The notes beneath the pieces are model-generated. The model was not told the origin of the DNA and made no database searches. It saw only the letters and a list, made by a program, of their open reading frames with translations. DNA of 64,000 nt from Streptosporangiaceae bacterium NEAU-GS5 (lineage in GTDB: Bacteria > Actinomycetota > Actinomycetes > Streptosporangiales > Streptosporangiaceae): the NCBI GenBank assembly GCA_017592665.1, contig JAGFNW010000007.1:62001-126000 (forward strand). The letters run 5' to 3'. Below are positions 1 to 10,217 of this stretch, piece by piece (position 1 is the stretch's first letter; each line of letters starts with the position of its first letter). The position numbers were made by a program, and so were the translations under genes.

Positions 1-1001
1 ACACGGGCACGTCCCTGCTGACCGTCTACACCTTCGACCTGGCCGCCGGCTTCAACTCGGCCCCGCCGATCAGCGTGGCCGCCGACGGCGACACCGTCTA
101 CGGGACCGCCACCAGCCTTTACGTGACGAGCAACCCCTCCTGGTGGATCCAAGCCGACAAGGATCCCGAGACCACCGAGATCCACCGCTTCGACGTCAGC
201 ACCCCCGGCTCGCCGACCTACGTGGCCTCCGGCGAGGTCCCCGGGCGGCTGCTCAACCAATATTCACTGTCGGAGTACGAGGGCCACCTCCGCGTCGCCA
301 CGACCGGCCCCAAGGACAGCGGGGTGTACGTCCTCGACGCGGCGCGCCTCGCCCGGCTCGGCCAGGTCACCGGGCTGGGGCACGGCGAGCGCATCTACTC
401 GGTCCGCTTCATCGGCTACGCCGGCTACGTCGTGTCCTTCCGCCAGGTCGACCCGCTCTACACGATCGACCTGCGCGACCCGGGCAAGCCCGCGGTCACC
501 GGCGAACTCGAGCTGACCGGCTACTCGGCCTACCTGCACCCTTCCGGCGACGGCAGGCTGCTCGGCATCGGCCAGGAGGCCACCGCCAAGGGCCGCACGC
601 TCGGCACGCAGGTCTCCCTGTTCGACGTGGCCGACCCGGCGCACCCCAAGATCCTGTCCCGCTACGTGAAACAGGACAGCACCACCGACGCCGAGTGGGA
701 CCCGCACGCGTTCCTCTATTGGCCGAAGTCGGGCCTCGCCATGGTGCCGCTGGTGACCTGGGGCAAGAACTGGTCCGAGCCGACGAAGGCGCTCGTGCTC
801 CACGTGACCGACGACGCCATCACCGAGGTCGGCACGATCACGCACCCGTGGGTCGAGCCGCACGGCGAGTTCGCGCCGCCCGACCCCAGCATCAAGCGCT
901 GCCTGATCATCGGCGACACCATGTGGACCGTCTCCGACCTCGGCCTCAGGGTCACCGACTCGGCCACGCTGGCGCAGAAGGCCTGGATCCCGTTCCACTG
1001 A
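1..1001 (+). CDS. secreted beta-propeller domain protein, 5'-truncated
   Basis: The frame is open from base 3 to the TGA at 999-1001, so about 332 C-terminal residues are visible and the start lies outside the window. The protein has repeated blade-like units with aromatic and acidic turns, such as VDPLYTIDLRDP, SAYLHPSGDG and LFDVADPAHP, about 45-50 residues apart. This is the pattern of the C-terminal secreted beta-propeller family (Pfam Beta_propel). Members are usually exported or membrane-anchored and have no known enzymatic role. The signal peptide, if any, is not visible. It converges on glpD with five bases between the two stops. The family call is fairly sure; the function is unknown. 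Confidence 0.75.
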   Translation, partial: TGTSLLTVYTFDLAAGFNSAPPISVAADGDTVYGTATSLYVTSNPSWWIQADKDPETTEIHRFDVSTPGSPTYVASGEVPGRLLNQYSLSEYEGHLRVATTGPKDSGVYVLDAARLARLGQVTGLGHGERIYSVRFIGYAGYVVSFRQVDPLYTIDLRDPGKPAVTGELELTGYSAYLHPSGDGRLLGIGQEATAKGRTLGTQVSLFDVADPAHPKILSRYVKQDSTTDAEWDPHAFLYWPKSGLAMVPLVTWGKNWSEPTKALVLHVTDDAITEVGTITHPWVEPHGEFAPPDPSIKRCLIIGDTMWTVSDLGLRVTDSATLAQKAWIPFH

Positions 1002-1006
1002 CGGAT

Positions 1007-2707
1007 TCAGATGCGCTGGATGGCGGCGTCGGCCTCCAGGTCGGTGTCCATCGCCTGCGACAGCCGCTCCGCCTCGACCTTCCGGCCGAACTGCTCCACC
1101 TCGCGCTTGACCTGCTCGGCGTCCCAGCCCAGGGGGCCCGCCATCAGCTCGGCGGCCTCCTGGGCCACGGTCAGCCCCCGGTGGAAGGTCTCGATCGACA
1201 CGTGCGTGCGCCGGCTCAGCGCGTCGTCCAGGTGCAGGGCGCCCTCATGCGTGGCCGCGTACACGATCTCGGCCCGCAGGTAGTCGTCGGCGCCCGTCAG
1301 CGGCCGCGCGAGCGAGCCGTCCCGCTCGATCAGGACCAGGACTTGGTCGATGACCGAGCCGTAGCGCTGCAGCAGGTGCTCGATCCGGGCCACGTGCAGG
1401 CCGGAGTTCTGGGCCAGGCGGTGCCGGGTGTTCCACAGGGCCTGGTAGCCCTCGGCGCCCACCAGCGGGACCCGGTCCGTGCATGACGGGGGCACGCGCT
1501 GGTCGAGCCCGTGCGCCACGGCGTCGACCGCGTCGGCGGCCATCACCCGGTACGTCGTGAACTTGCCGCCCGCGACCATCACGAGACCGGGCACCGGGTG
1601 CGCCACCACATGCTCGCGCGACAGCTTCGAGGTCTCCTCCGACTCCCCGGCCAGCAGCGGGCGCAGCCCCGCGTACACCCCTTCGACGTCGTCGTGCGTG
1701 AGCGGCACCGACAGCACCGCGTTGACGTGGTCGAGCACGTAGTCGATGTCGTGCCGGGACGCGGCCGGGTGCGCCTTGTCCAGATCCCAGCGGGTGTCGG
1801 TGGTGCCGATGATCCAGTGCCGTCCCCACGGGATCACGAACAGCACCGACTTCTCCGTACGCAGGATGATGCCGGTCAGCGAGTGGATGCGGTCGCGCGG
1901 GACGACCAGGTGGACGCCCTTGGAGGCGCGCACGTGGATCTGCCCGCGCCCGCCGACCAGCTCCTGGATGTCGTCGGTCCACACGCCGGTGGCGTTGACC
2001 ACCTGCCGCGCCCGGACCTCGATCTCGGCGCCCGTCTCCAGGTCGAGGGCGCGCACCCCGGTCACCCGCTCCCCCTCGCGCAGGAAGCCGATCACCTCGG
2101 TCCGCGAGGTCACCTGCGCGCCGTAGGTGGCGGCCGTGCGCAGCATGGTCATCACATAACGCGCGTCGTCGACCTGGGCGTCCCAGTACTGCACGGCGCC
2201 GCTGAACGCCGACCGCCGAAGCGCCGGGGCCAGCCGGAGCGCCCTCTTGCGCGACAGGTGCCGGTGCCCGGGCACGCCCCGCGTGAAACCGAACGAGAAC
2301 CCCAGCGAGTCGTAAAGCATGAGCCCGGCCCCCACATAGGGCCGCTCCCAGCCGGTGTGGGTCAGCGGGAACAGGAAGGGCACGGGCCGCACCAGATGCG
2401 GCGCTATCCGCTGCAGCAGCATCGACCGCTCCTGCAGTGCCTCCCTGACCAGGTCGAAGTTGAACTGCTCCAGGTAGCGCAGCCCGCCGTGGATCAGCTT
2501 GGACGACCGCGACGAGGTGCCCGAGGCGTAGTCGCGCGCCTCGAGCAGCGCCACGGAGAGACCCCGTGTCGCGGCGTCCAGCGCGACTCCCGCGCCGACC
2601 ACGCCGCCGCCCACCACGACGACGTCGAACTCCTGTGATCCCATCTGTGCCATCGCGGCCGCACGCTCGGCTGGGCCGAGCGCCGCGGGCCCCATTCGCG
2701 CCGTCAT
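1007..2707 (-). CDS. glpD: aerobic glycerol-3-phosphate dehydrogenase
   Basis: A 566-residue FAD enzyme that oxidises sn-glycerol-3-phosphate to dihydroxyacetone phosphate and passes electrons to the membrane quinone pool. The dinucleotide-binding motif VVVGGGVVGAGVALDAA lies near residues 30-46. It is followed by the family signature SGTSSRSSKLIHGGLRYLEQ near 62-81 and the substrate-domain stretch GVYAGLRPLL. The ATG at 2707 has a good AGGGAG ribosome site about five bases upstream; Met19 or Met22 would be shorter alternatives. Length and motifs are normal for GlpD. No glpF or glpK is adjacent, so it appears to stand alone. Confidence 0.95.
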   Translation of the reverse strand: MTARMGPAALGPAERAAAMAQMGSQEFDVVVVGGGVVGAGVALDAATRGLSVALLEARDYASGTSSRSSKLIHGGLRYLEQFNFDLVREALQERSMLLQRIAPHLVRPVPFLFPLTHTGWERPYVGAGLMLYDSLGFSFGFTRGVPGHRHLSRKRALRLAPALRRSAFSGAVQYWDAQVDDARYVMTMLRTAATYGAQVTSRTEVIGFLREGERVTGVRALDLETGAEIEVRARQVVNATGVWTDDIQELVGGRGQIHVRASKGVHLVVPRDRIHSLTGIILRTEKSVLFVIPWGRHWIIGTTDTRWDLDKAHPAASRHDIDYVLDHVNAVLSVPLTHDDVEGVYAGLRPLLAGESEETSKLSREHVVAHPVPGLVMVAGGKFTTYRVMAADAVDAVAHGLDQRVPPSCTDRVPLVGAEGYQALWNTRHRLAQNSGLHVARIEHLLQRYGSVIDQVLVLIERDGSLARPLTGADDYLRAEIVYAATHEGALHLDDALSRRTHVSIETFHRGLTVAQEAAELMAGPLGWDAEQVKREVEQFGRKVEAERLSQAMDTDLEADAAIQRI

Positions 2708-2848
2708 AGGGCTCCCTTGGTACGGCTGTCGCCTCGTGTGTAGTCCTACCCGGAATTACCGGCCGGTAGCCGACGGTCCGCCATGTCTGCCGGGTCGGCC
2801 AACCACCAATGGTATGAAATACGCAGAATTCACATATTAGGGGGAGCC

Positions 2849-3733
2849 ATGTCACATACCGAGACCGAGATCGCTTCTCAGCCGGAAACCTGGCGGACGG
2901 CCGCCACGCTGGCCGAGGCGGAGGAGTTCGCCCGGCAGCTGCCCCGGCCCGGCGAGCGGCTCGCGGTCGTCGGATGCGGCACGTCGTGGTTCATCGCCCA
3001 GGCGTACGCGGTGCTGCGCGAGCGGGCCGGGCACGGCGAGACCGACGCGTTCGCGGCGTCCGAGCTCCCGCTGGACCGCCCCTACGACCGGATCCTGGCC
3101 CTCACCCGCTCGGGCACCACGACCGAGGTCCTCGACCTGCTCCGCGCGACCCGCATTCCCAGCGTCGCCATCACCGCCACGCCGGGCACCCCGGTCGTGA
3201 AACTGGCCGGACGGGCCATCTCGCTCGACTTCGCCGACGAGACATCGGTCGTGCAGACCCGCTACGCCACCACCCAGCTCGCCCTGCTCCGCGCCCACCT
3301 CGGCGAGGATCTGAGCCAGGCCATCGCCGACGCCGAGGAGGCGCTGGCCGAGCCGTTGCCGGCCGAACTGCTCGACGCGGCCCAGTTCACCTTCCTCGGA
3401 CGCGGCTGGACCTGCGGGATCGCCGCCGAGGCCGCGCTCAAGATGCGCGAGGCCTGCCGCGCCTGGACCGAGAGCTATCCCGCGATGGAATACCGGCACG
3501 GCCCCATCAGCATCGCCGGCCCGGGCCGGGTCACCTGGATGCTCGGCGGCGAGGTCCCCGACGGGCTGCCCGGCGAGGTCGAGCGGACCGGCGGCCACTG
3601 GCGCGCCACGACCAAGGACGCGCTGGCCGAGCTGATCACGGTCCAGCGGCTCGCGGTGGCCCGTGCCCAGGCCGCGGGACTCGACCCGGACCAGCCACTC
3701 CACCTCACGCGCTCGGTGATCCTCACGGAATGA
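2849..3733 (+). CDS. SIS-domain sugar isomerase, probable glucosamine-6-phosphate deaminase (NagB-II type)
   Basis: A 294-residue protein with two sugar isomerase (SIS) domains, resembling the isomerase half of GlmS without the glutaminase domain. Visible phosphosugar-binding motifs are VVGCGTSWFIAQ, LTRSGTTTEVLDLL and YPAMEYRHGP. It lies seven bases upstream of nagA, in the same direction, so the likely reaction is GlcN-6-P to Fru-6-P plus ammonia, the second step of GlcNAc use. That role is inferred from context; SIS proteins of this type also include ketose-amine deglycases. The ATG at 2849 follows a GGGGGAG ribosome site; the frame is open further upstream but without support. Confidence 0.8.
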   Translation: MSHTETEIASQPETWRTAATLAEAEEFARQLPRPGERLAVVGCGTSWFIAQAYAVLRERAGHGETDAFAASELPLDRPYDRILALTRSGTTTEVLDLLRATRIPSVAITATPGTPVVKLAGRAISLDFADETSVVQTRYATTQLALLRAHLGEDLSQAIADAEEALAEPLPAELLDAAQFTFLGRGWTCGIAAEAALKMREACRAWTESYPAMEYRHGPISIAGPGRVTWMLGGEVPDGLPGEVERTGGHWRATTKDALAELITVQRLAVARAQAAGLDPDQPLHLTRSVILTE

Positions 3734-3740
3734 TTGGCCC

Positions 3741-4865
3741 ATGAGCACCACTCTCTCCGACGCCCGGCTCGTCACCCCGGAAGGCGTACACGACGGCTGG
3801 CTGACCATCGAAGACGGCCGGATCACCCACATCGGGCGGGGCGCCGCGCCGGGAAACGGCGAGAGCCTGGGCGGCGGCACGCTCGTCCCCGGCTTCGTCG
3901 ACATCCACACGCACGGCGGCGCCGGCGGCTCCTACCCGTCCGGAGACCCTGGGGCCGCGCGCCAGGGCGCCGAGTTCCACCTGAGCCATGGCACGACCAC
4001 CAGCCTGGCCAGCCTGGTCACCGCGGGCCTTGACGACCTGGAGCGGGCCGCGGCGGCCCTCGCCGAGCTCTGTGACGACGGCGTGTTCGCGGGGATCCAC
4101 TTCGAGGGTCCGTACATCTCCGCGGCCAGGTGCGGCGCGCACGACCCCGAACTGCTGCGCGAGCCGTCGCGGGCCGAGGTGGCGCGCCTGATCAAGGCGG
4201 GGCGCGGGCACGTCCGCATGCTGACGATCGCCGCCGAACTGCCGAACGCGCTCGACGTCATCCGCGATGTGACCGCCGAGGGCGTGGTCGCCGCCGTCGG
4301 GCACAGCGACGCCGACTACGACCAGACGCTCGCCGCCATCGAGGCGGGGGCCACCGTGGCCACCCACCTCTACAACGCGCTGCCGCCGCTCGGCCACCGC
4401 GCGCCCGGCCCGATCGCCGCCCTGCTCCAGGACGAGCGGGTCACGATCGAGCTGATCAACGACGGCGTGCACGTGCACCCGGCCATGCTCGGCCTGGCGA
4501 TGACGGTCGCCGGCCCCGATCGGACCGCGCTGATCACCGACGCCATGGCCGCGACGGGGATGGGTGACGGTGCCTACCGCCTCGGCCCGATGGCCGTCAA
4601 CGTCGAGCATGGCGTGGCCCGCCTCGCCGACTCCGGCGCGATCGCGGGCAGCACGCTGACCATGGACGTCGCGTTCAGGCGCACGGTCCAGGTGGTCGGC
4701 CGCTCGCTGACCGAGGCGGCGCGGATGGCCGGCCTGACCCCCGCGCGGGCGCTCGGCCTGAGCGCCGACATCGGCTCGATCTCCGTCGGCGCGTACGCGG
4801 ACCTGGTCGTCCTCGACGACGACCTCCGGGTGACCCGGGTCATGAAGCGGGGGTCGTGGCGGTGA
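3741..4865 (+). CDS. nagA: N-acetylglucosamine-6-phosphate deacetylase
   Basis: A 374-residue amidohydrolase that removes acetate from GlcNAc-6-P in the cytoplasm. It shows the metal-site motif GFVDIHTHGG (His56 and His58), HFEGPY with the metal-ligand glutamate, AVGHSDADY, THLYNAL and LITDAMAATG, all in the family order. The length is typical. It forms a two-gene operon with the upstream SIS protein. It converges on guaB3 with only six bases between the stop codons. No DasR-type operator was recognised upstream of the pair. Confidence 0.95.
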   Translation: MSTTLSDARLVTPEGVHDGWLTIEDGRITHIGRGAAPGNGESLGGGTLVPGFVDIHTHGGAGGSYPSGDPGAARQGAEFHLSHGTTTSLASLVTAGLDDLERAAAALAELCDDGVFAGIHFEGPYISAARCGAHDPELLREPSRAEVARLIKAGRGHVRMLTIAAELPNALDVIRDVTAEGVVAAVGHSDADYDQTLAAIEAGATVATHLYNALPPLGHRAPGPIAALLQDERVTIELINDGVHVHPAMLGLAMTVAGPDRTALITDAMAATGMGDGAYRLGPMAVNVEHGVARLADSGAIAGSTLTMDVAFRRTVQVVGRSLTEAARMAGLTPARALGLSADIGSISVGAYADLVVLDDDLRVTRVMKRGSWR

Positions 4866-4871
4866 GCCGGA

Positions 4872-5990
4872 CTACCGCTGCGTGGGCGCGACCACGACCT
4901 CGACCCGCTGGAACTCCTTGATGTCGGAGTAGCCCGACGTGGCCATGGTCCGCTTCAGCGCGCCCATCAGATTCATCGAGCCGTCGGCGAGCGAGGAGGG
5001 GCCGTGCAGGATCTCCGCGAGCGTGCCGATCTGGCCGAACTGGACGCGTTTGCCGCGCGGCAGATCGGGGTGATGGGCCTCCGAGCCCCAGTGGAAGCCA
5101 CGGCCGGGTGCCTCGACGGCCCTGGCCAGCGGCGAGCCGACCATGACCGCGTCGGCGCCGCAGGCGATGGCCTTGGCGATGTCGCCGGAGGTGCCCATGC
5201 CGCCGTCGGCGATGACGTGCACGTAGCGCCCGCCCGACTCGTCCATGTAGTCGCGGCGGGCGGCGGCCACGTCGGAGATGGCCGTGGCCATGGGAACGGC
5301 CACGCCGAGCACCGTGCGCGTGGTGTGCGACGCGCCTCCGCCGAACCCGACCAGCACGCCGGCCGCGCCGGTGCGCATCAGGTGCAGCGCGGCCGTGTAG
5401 GTGGCACAGCCGCCCACGATCACCGGCACGTCGAGCTCGTAGATGAACTGCTTCAGGTTGAGCGGCTCGGCCCGGCCCGACACGTGCTCGGCCGAGACCG
5501 TCGTGCCGCGGATCACGAAGATGTCGACCCCGGCGTCGATGACGGCCTTGTGGTGCTGCACCGTGCGCTGCGGCGAGAGCCGCACGGCCGTGGTCACCCC
5601 GGCCTCGCGGATCTCCCCGATCCTCCGGCCGATCAGGTCGTCGCGGATGGGCGCCGCGTAGATCTCCTGCAGGCGCGCCGTCGCGGCCCGCTCGTCGAGC
5701 TCGGCCACCTCGGAAAGGAGCGGGGCCGGGTCGTCGAAACGGGTCCACAGTCCCTCGAGGTCGAGCACGGCGAGACCGCCGAGCCGCCCGATCTCGATCG
5801 CGGTGGCCGGGGACACGACACTGTCCATGGGGCTGACCACGACCGGCGAATCGAACCGGTAGGCGTCGATCTGCCAGGAGATGGAGACCTCTTCCGGGTC
5901 GCGCGTCCGGCGGGAGGGCACGATCCCGATCTCGTCAAGGGCATAACCGCGGCGCCCGGTTTTACCCCGGCCTATCTCCACCGTCGTCAT
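4872..5990 (-). CDS. guaB3: GuaB3 family IMP dehydrogenase-related protein
   Basis: A 372-residue TIM-barrel protein of the IMPDH/GMP reductase superfamily without CBS domains, as expected for the GuaB3 branch. It has the N-terminal family stretch RRGYALDEIGIVPS and the phosphate-binding segments VIADGGMGTSGDIAKAIACG and VMVGSPLA. At the position of the IMPDH catalytic cysteine (SICTTR in the neighbouring guaB) it reads ASHTTR, so the nucleophile is replaced by His. It lies directly downstream of guaB with ten bases between them, consistent with cotranscription. The purine-related role is secure as a family call, but the exact reaction cannot be read from sequence. Confidence 0.9.
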   Translation of the reverse strand: MTTVEIGRGKTGRRGYALDEIGIVPSRRTRDPEEVSISWQIDAYRFDSPVVVSPMDSVVSPATAIEIGRLGGLAVLDLEGLWTRFDDPAPLLSEVAELDERAATARLQEIYAAPIRDDLIGRRIGEIREAGVTTAVRLSPQRTVQHHKAVIDAGVDIFVIRGTTVSAEHVSGRAEPLNLKQFIYELDVPVIVGGCATYTAALHLMRTGAAGVLVGFGGGASHTTRTVLGVAVPMATAISDVAAARRDYMDESGGRYVHVIADGGMGTSGDIAKAIACGADAVMVGSPLARAVEAPGRGFHWGSEAHHPDLPRGKRVQFGQIGTLAEILHGPSSLADGSMNLMGALKRTMATSGYSDIKEFQRVEVVVAPTQR

Positions 5991-6000
5991 GCCCGCAATC

Positions 6001-7701
<1,701 letters not shown>

Positions 7702-7820
7702 TCATACTGCGATGCCGCGCATCACGGCCCTGGTCGCCAAAACGCGCTGGCTCCCTCACGGGCGTGGCGTCCGCCTTGCCGACTCTCGGTCAAGAGTGCG
7801 TCACGAAACGTTGGTAGGCA

Positions 7821-7851
7821 ATGTGCGAACGTGCAACTGCACAAAGCTGCA
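7821..7851. promoter_or_regulatory. candidate operator dyad upstream of the TrmB/LuxR-type gene
   Basis: GTGCA (7831-7835) and TGCAC (7838-7842) form a 5-2-5 inverted repeat. Looser flanking half sites are ATGTGC (7821-7826) and GCTGCAT (7847-7852). It lies about 160 bases before the start of a regulator gene, so autoregulation is plausible but not shown. Confidence 0.35.
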
Positions 7852-8002
7852 TCCTGGATATTGCGGTCCGGTCCAATTCCACGAGCGGACGGACAATCGC
7901 TGAATCGAGGGATATCCTCGCGGGACGTCATGGTGCGGAATCCGGGCCGGGCCGGGCGTCGTAGGCGAGGGATCGGCGGGTGACCAGAATTCTGGAGCGA
8001 CC

Positions 8003-9016
8003 ATGACTTCCCCAATGACGACCGCCCATCCGGGCAGGGATGGCGACCCGCTGCGTAAGCTCGGGCTGAGCCCTGCGCAGATGGCGGTCTACACGACCGT
8101 TCTACGGCTGCACCGGGCCACGTTGACCGAGATCGCCAGCGCCATGGACCTGCGTCCCGCAGAGGTGCTCGGGCCGGTCGACGCGCTCATCCGGATCGGC
8201 GCCGTCGACAACCAATCCGGCTGCTACCTGGCACGACACCCCGCGGCCGCGATCGGGCGGCTGGTCGCGCAGCGGCTCGACAAGCTGGCCGAGGAGAGCC
8301 GGCAGATCGACGAGGTGCTCACGGCCGTCGGTGGTCTCACCCACCACTACGACGCCGGCCGCGACTACCAGACGGCGCGGTTTCCCATCGAGCTGGTCAG
8401 CGGCGCCGACGAGCTCTACGAGAGCGTGGTCGGGCTGGCCGTGCACGCGCCGCCGGCCGATCTCGTCTCCGCCATCCCCGACACGCGCACGTGGAGCGAT
8501 TTCATCCGCAAGTACGCCGACCCGTGGATCCAGGCGATGGAAGAAGGGCTGCTCATAGTACGTGTGGTCCTCCCGGTGGCCGCCCTTGACGTGCCCGGAT
8601 TTTCGGACATCGCGACCCGGTTCGGCGCGGCCGGCGGCCAGATCCGCACCCTTGACACGGTGCCGAGCTGGTTCTTCGCGCTGGGCGACGACGCGGCCGG
8701 GATGCCCGCCGAGTGGGGCGGCTCGCTGGCCGAGGCCGCCTACAACTGCTATCTGGTCCGGGCGCCCATCGTGGTCGCGTCGCTGCGGACGCTCTTCGAC
8801 GAGCTGTGGGGGCGGGCCGTGCCGATCACCAGCCGGCCTGGGTCCGTCCAGGTCCTCCGCCTGGCCTCGCAGGGCATGTCGGACGAGAGCATCGCTCGTC
8901 ATCTCGGCATTTCGGTCAGGACCGTACGCGCCCGCTTCGCCGACGCCATGGTGGAGCTCGGGGCCCAGTCGCGGTTTCAGGCCGGGGCCGCGGCCGCGCG
9001 GCGGGGATGGCTATGA
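8003..9016 (+). CDS. TrmB-like / LuxR-type transcriptional regulator
   Basis: A 337-residue cytoplasmic DNA-binding protein with two predicted helix-turn-helix regions. The N-terminal part (about 18-85), LGLSPAQMAVYTTVLRL, resembles the winged helix of TrmB-type regulators. The C-terminal part (about 270-325) has the GerE/LuxR pattern VLRLASQGMSDESIARHLG followed by SVRTVRARFADAM. The middle segment (about 100-265) has no motif I recognise and may sense a ligand. It lacks a receiver domain, so phosphorylation is unlikely. It stands alone on its strand next to a dyad at 7831-7842. The target is unknown. Confidence 0.8.
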   Translation: MTSPMTTAHPGRDGDPLRKLGLSPAQMAVYTTVLRLHRATLTEIASAMDLRPAEVLGPVDALIRIGAVDNQSGCYLARHPAAAIGRLVAQRLDKLAEESRQIDEVLTAVGGLTHHYDAGRDYQTARFPIELVSGADELYESVVGLAVHAPPADLVSAIPDTRTWSDFIRKYADPWIQAMEEGLLIVRVVLPVAALDVPGFSDIATRFGAAGGQIRTLDTVPSWFFALGDDAAGMPAEWGGSLAEAAYNCYLVRAPIVVASLRTLFDELWGRAVPITSRPGSVQVLRLASQGMSDESIARHLGISVRTVRARFADAMVELGAQSRFQAGAAAARRGWL

Positions 9017-9103
9017 GGTTGGCTATAGAGAACCGGCTGAATAGGAGATCTAGGGGGCTATAGGGGTAAGTGTGGGAGCGTAGTGCCCCATCTGCACGCG
9101 CAA

Positions 9104-9116
9104 TAAGGTGGGATCG
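9104..9116 (+). promoter_or_regulatory. -10-like hexamer TAAGGT, leaderless start
   Basis: TAAGGT (9104-9109) lies six bases before the GTG at 9116, and no Shine-Dalgarno sequence fits between them. Transcription would begin at or next to the start codon. No clear -35 box is visible. Confidence 0.45.
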
Positions 9117-9493
9117 TGCTGGAAGACGTACCCCGCGATCCGTTCGCGGATGATCCGAACGACCCGGCCACGGCGTTGGGAGCGCCCGACGACCCAGAGC
9201 CGCTGACCCTTGCCGAGCGCGACGAGGCGCTCACCGACCTCGCCGACGTCGAGGTCTTCCGGTCGCTGCTGGAGCCGCAAGGGGTGCTCGGACTGGTCCT
9301 CGACTGCCCCGAGTGCGGCGAGCAGCACTACTTCGACTGGGATCTGCTCCGCGGAAACCTGCGCCAGATGATCGACAACGGCCGGCCCCAGGTGCACGAG
9401 CCGGCCTACCAGCCCGACCCCGCCGACTACGTCAGCTGGGAGTACGCCAGGGGCTACGTGGACGGGGTGATAGACACCGAAGAGAGCCACTGA
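9116..9493 (+). CDS. DUF5319 family protein
   Basis: A 125-residue acidic cytoplasmic protein conserved next to sigD and guaB in actinomycetes. The N-terminal third is disordered and Asp/Pro-rich. The conserved core has LVLDCPECGEQHYFDWDLLRGNLRQM, with a CxxC pair that could bind metal, and ends in [14 protein letters not shown]. The GTG at 9116 appears leaderless. Its last 40 bases overlap, tail to tail, the small gene downstream of sigD. The function is unknown; the family assignment comes from the CPECG core and the neighbourhood. Confidence 0.8.
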   Translation: MLEDVPRDPFADDPNDPATALGAPDDPEPLTLAERDEALTDLADVEVFRSLLEPQGVLGLVLDCPECGEQHYFDWDLLRGNLRQMIDNGRPQVHEPAYQPDPADYVSWEYARGYVDGVIDTEESH

Positions 9494-9639
9494 CTGTCGA
9501 CATCCTCGACCAGAGCGCTCAGTAGCCGCAGTGCGGGGTCTGTGGAACGGACCAATTCCCGGCGGCCCAGCGAGTCGAGGAGCACGTCGACATCGTCGTA
9601 CGACCCCCTGACGCCCGTCGCACGACCCTTGATGATCAC
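9454..9639 (-). CDS. small protein downstream of SigD, candidate anti-sigma peptide
   Basis: A 61-residue protein whose ATG overlaps the stop of the sigma factor gene (ATGA), a sign of translational coupling. The central part, [21 protein letters not shown], recalls the short acidic N-terminal helix with which RsdA-type anti-sigma-D factors bind SigD. Unlike RsdA of mycobacteria there is no transmembrane helix and no extracytoplasmic domain. It could be a reduced anti-sigma factor or an unrelated regulator. The call rests on position and weak similarity seen by eye; whether it is a real gene is itself moderately uncertain. Confidence 0.5.
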   Translation of the reverse strand: MIIKGRATGVRGSYDDVDVLLDSLGRRELVRSTDPALRLLSALVEDVDSQWLSSVSITPST

Positions 9640-10217
9640 GCAATCGACTCCAGCTCCGCCATCTGCCGAAGCCTCGCCAGCGCCCGATGCTGGGCGACCC
9701 GAACAGCACCCGGTGTCATACCGAGTACATTACCTGTCTCCTCGGCCGAAAGGCCCGACACCACCCTCAGGATGAGCAGCTCCCGCTGCGTCTCGGGCAG
9801 CCGCGACAGCAGCCGCCTGGCATGCTCGGCCTCGATGTAGCGGACCACGGTCTCCTCCGGACCAGGCCCTTCGTCCGGCCCGTCCGGCAGATCCTGCGTC
9901 GGCACGGCCGACCTCACCGAGCTCCGCAGGGCGTCCGCCACCTTGTGGGAGGCGATCCCGAACACGAACGACGCGAACGGCCGCCCCATGTCGCGATAGC
10001 GCGGCAGCGCCGACAGGACCGCGATGCACACTTCCTGGGCCACGTCGTCGGCGATGTGATAGTGACCGGAAACCCGCCCCAGCCGCGCCCTGCAATAACG
10101 GACCACCATTGGACGGAGCTGTCCGAGGAGGGTTTCGATCGCGCCCCGATCCCCCTGCACGGCCAGACTCGTCAGATCCCTGAGGTCGGACTCGTCCGAC
10201 CGTCCTGCAGGGGTCAT
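9636..10217 (-). CDS. sigD: ECF RNA polymerase sigma factor, SigD type
   Basis: An ECF-type sigma-70 factor of about 193 residues. Region 2 has [32 protein letters not shown] and [18 protein letters not shown]. Region 4 has [21 protein letters not shown] followed by [18 protein letters not shown]. These match mycobacterial SigD closely in wording and order. The chosen ATG at 10217 gives the usual length; in-frame ATGs at 10292 and 10322 are possible and none has a strong ribosome site. It overlaps the downstream 61-residue gene by four bases. Its presence beside guaB and DUF5319 matches the conserved actinomycete arrangement. Confidence 0.85.
   Translation of the reverse strand: MTPAGRSDESDLRDLTSLAVQGDRGAIETLLGQLRPMVVRYCRARLGRVSGHYHIADDVAQEVCIAVLSALPRYRDMGRPFASFVFGIASHKVADALRSSVRSAVPTQDLPDGPDEGPGPEETVVRYIEAEHARRLLSRLPETQRELLILRVVSGLSAEETGNVLGMTPGAVRVAQHRALARLRQMAELESIA

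Noticed and set aside
264-998. Minus-strand open frame over the beta-propeller gene
   Set aside because: Arg/Val/Gly-rich shadow frame; the plus strand carries recognisable propeller repeats through to its stop.
2746-2769. CTACC...GGTAG inverted repeat and ACCGGCCGGT palindrome between glpD and the SIS gene
   Set aside because: Short palindromes of this kind are frequent by chance in GC-rich DNA and no matching known operator is recognised; kept only as a note.
1245-2855. 536-codon minus-strand frame overlapping glpD
   Set aside because: Arg/Ala/Gly-rich shadow in another frame; glpD has the FAD-binding motifs and a ribosome site.
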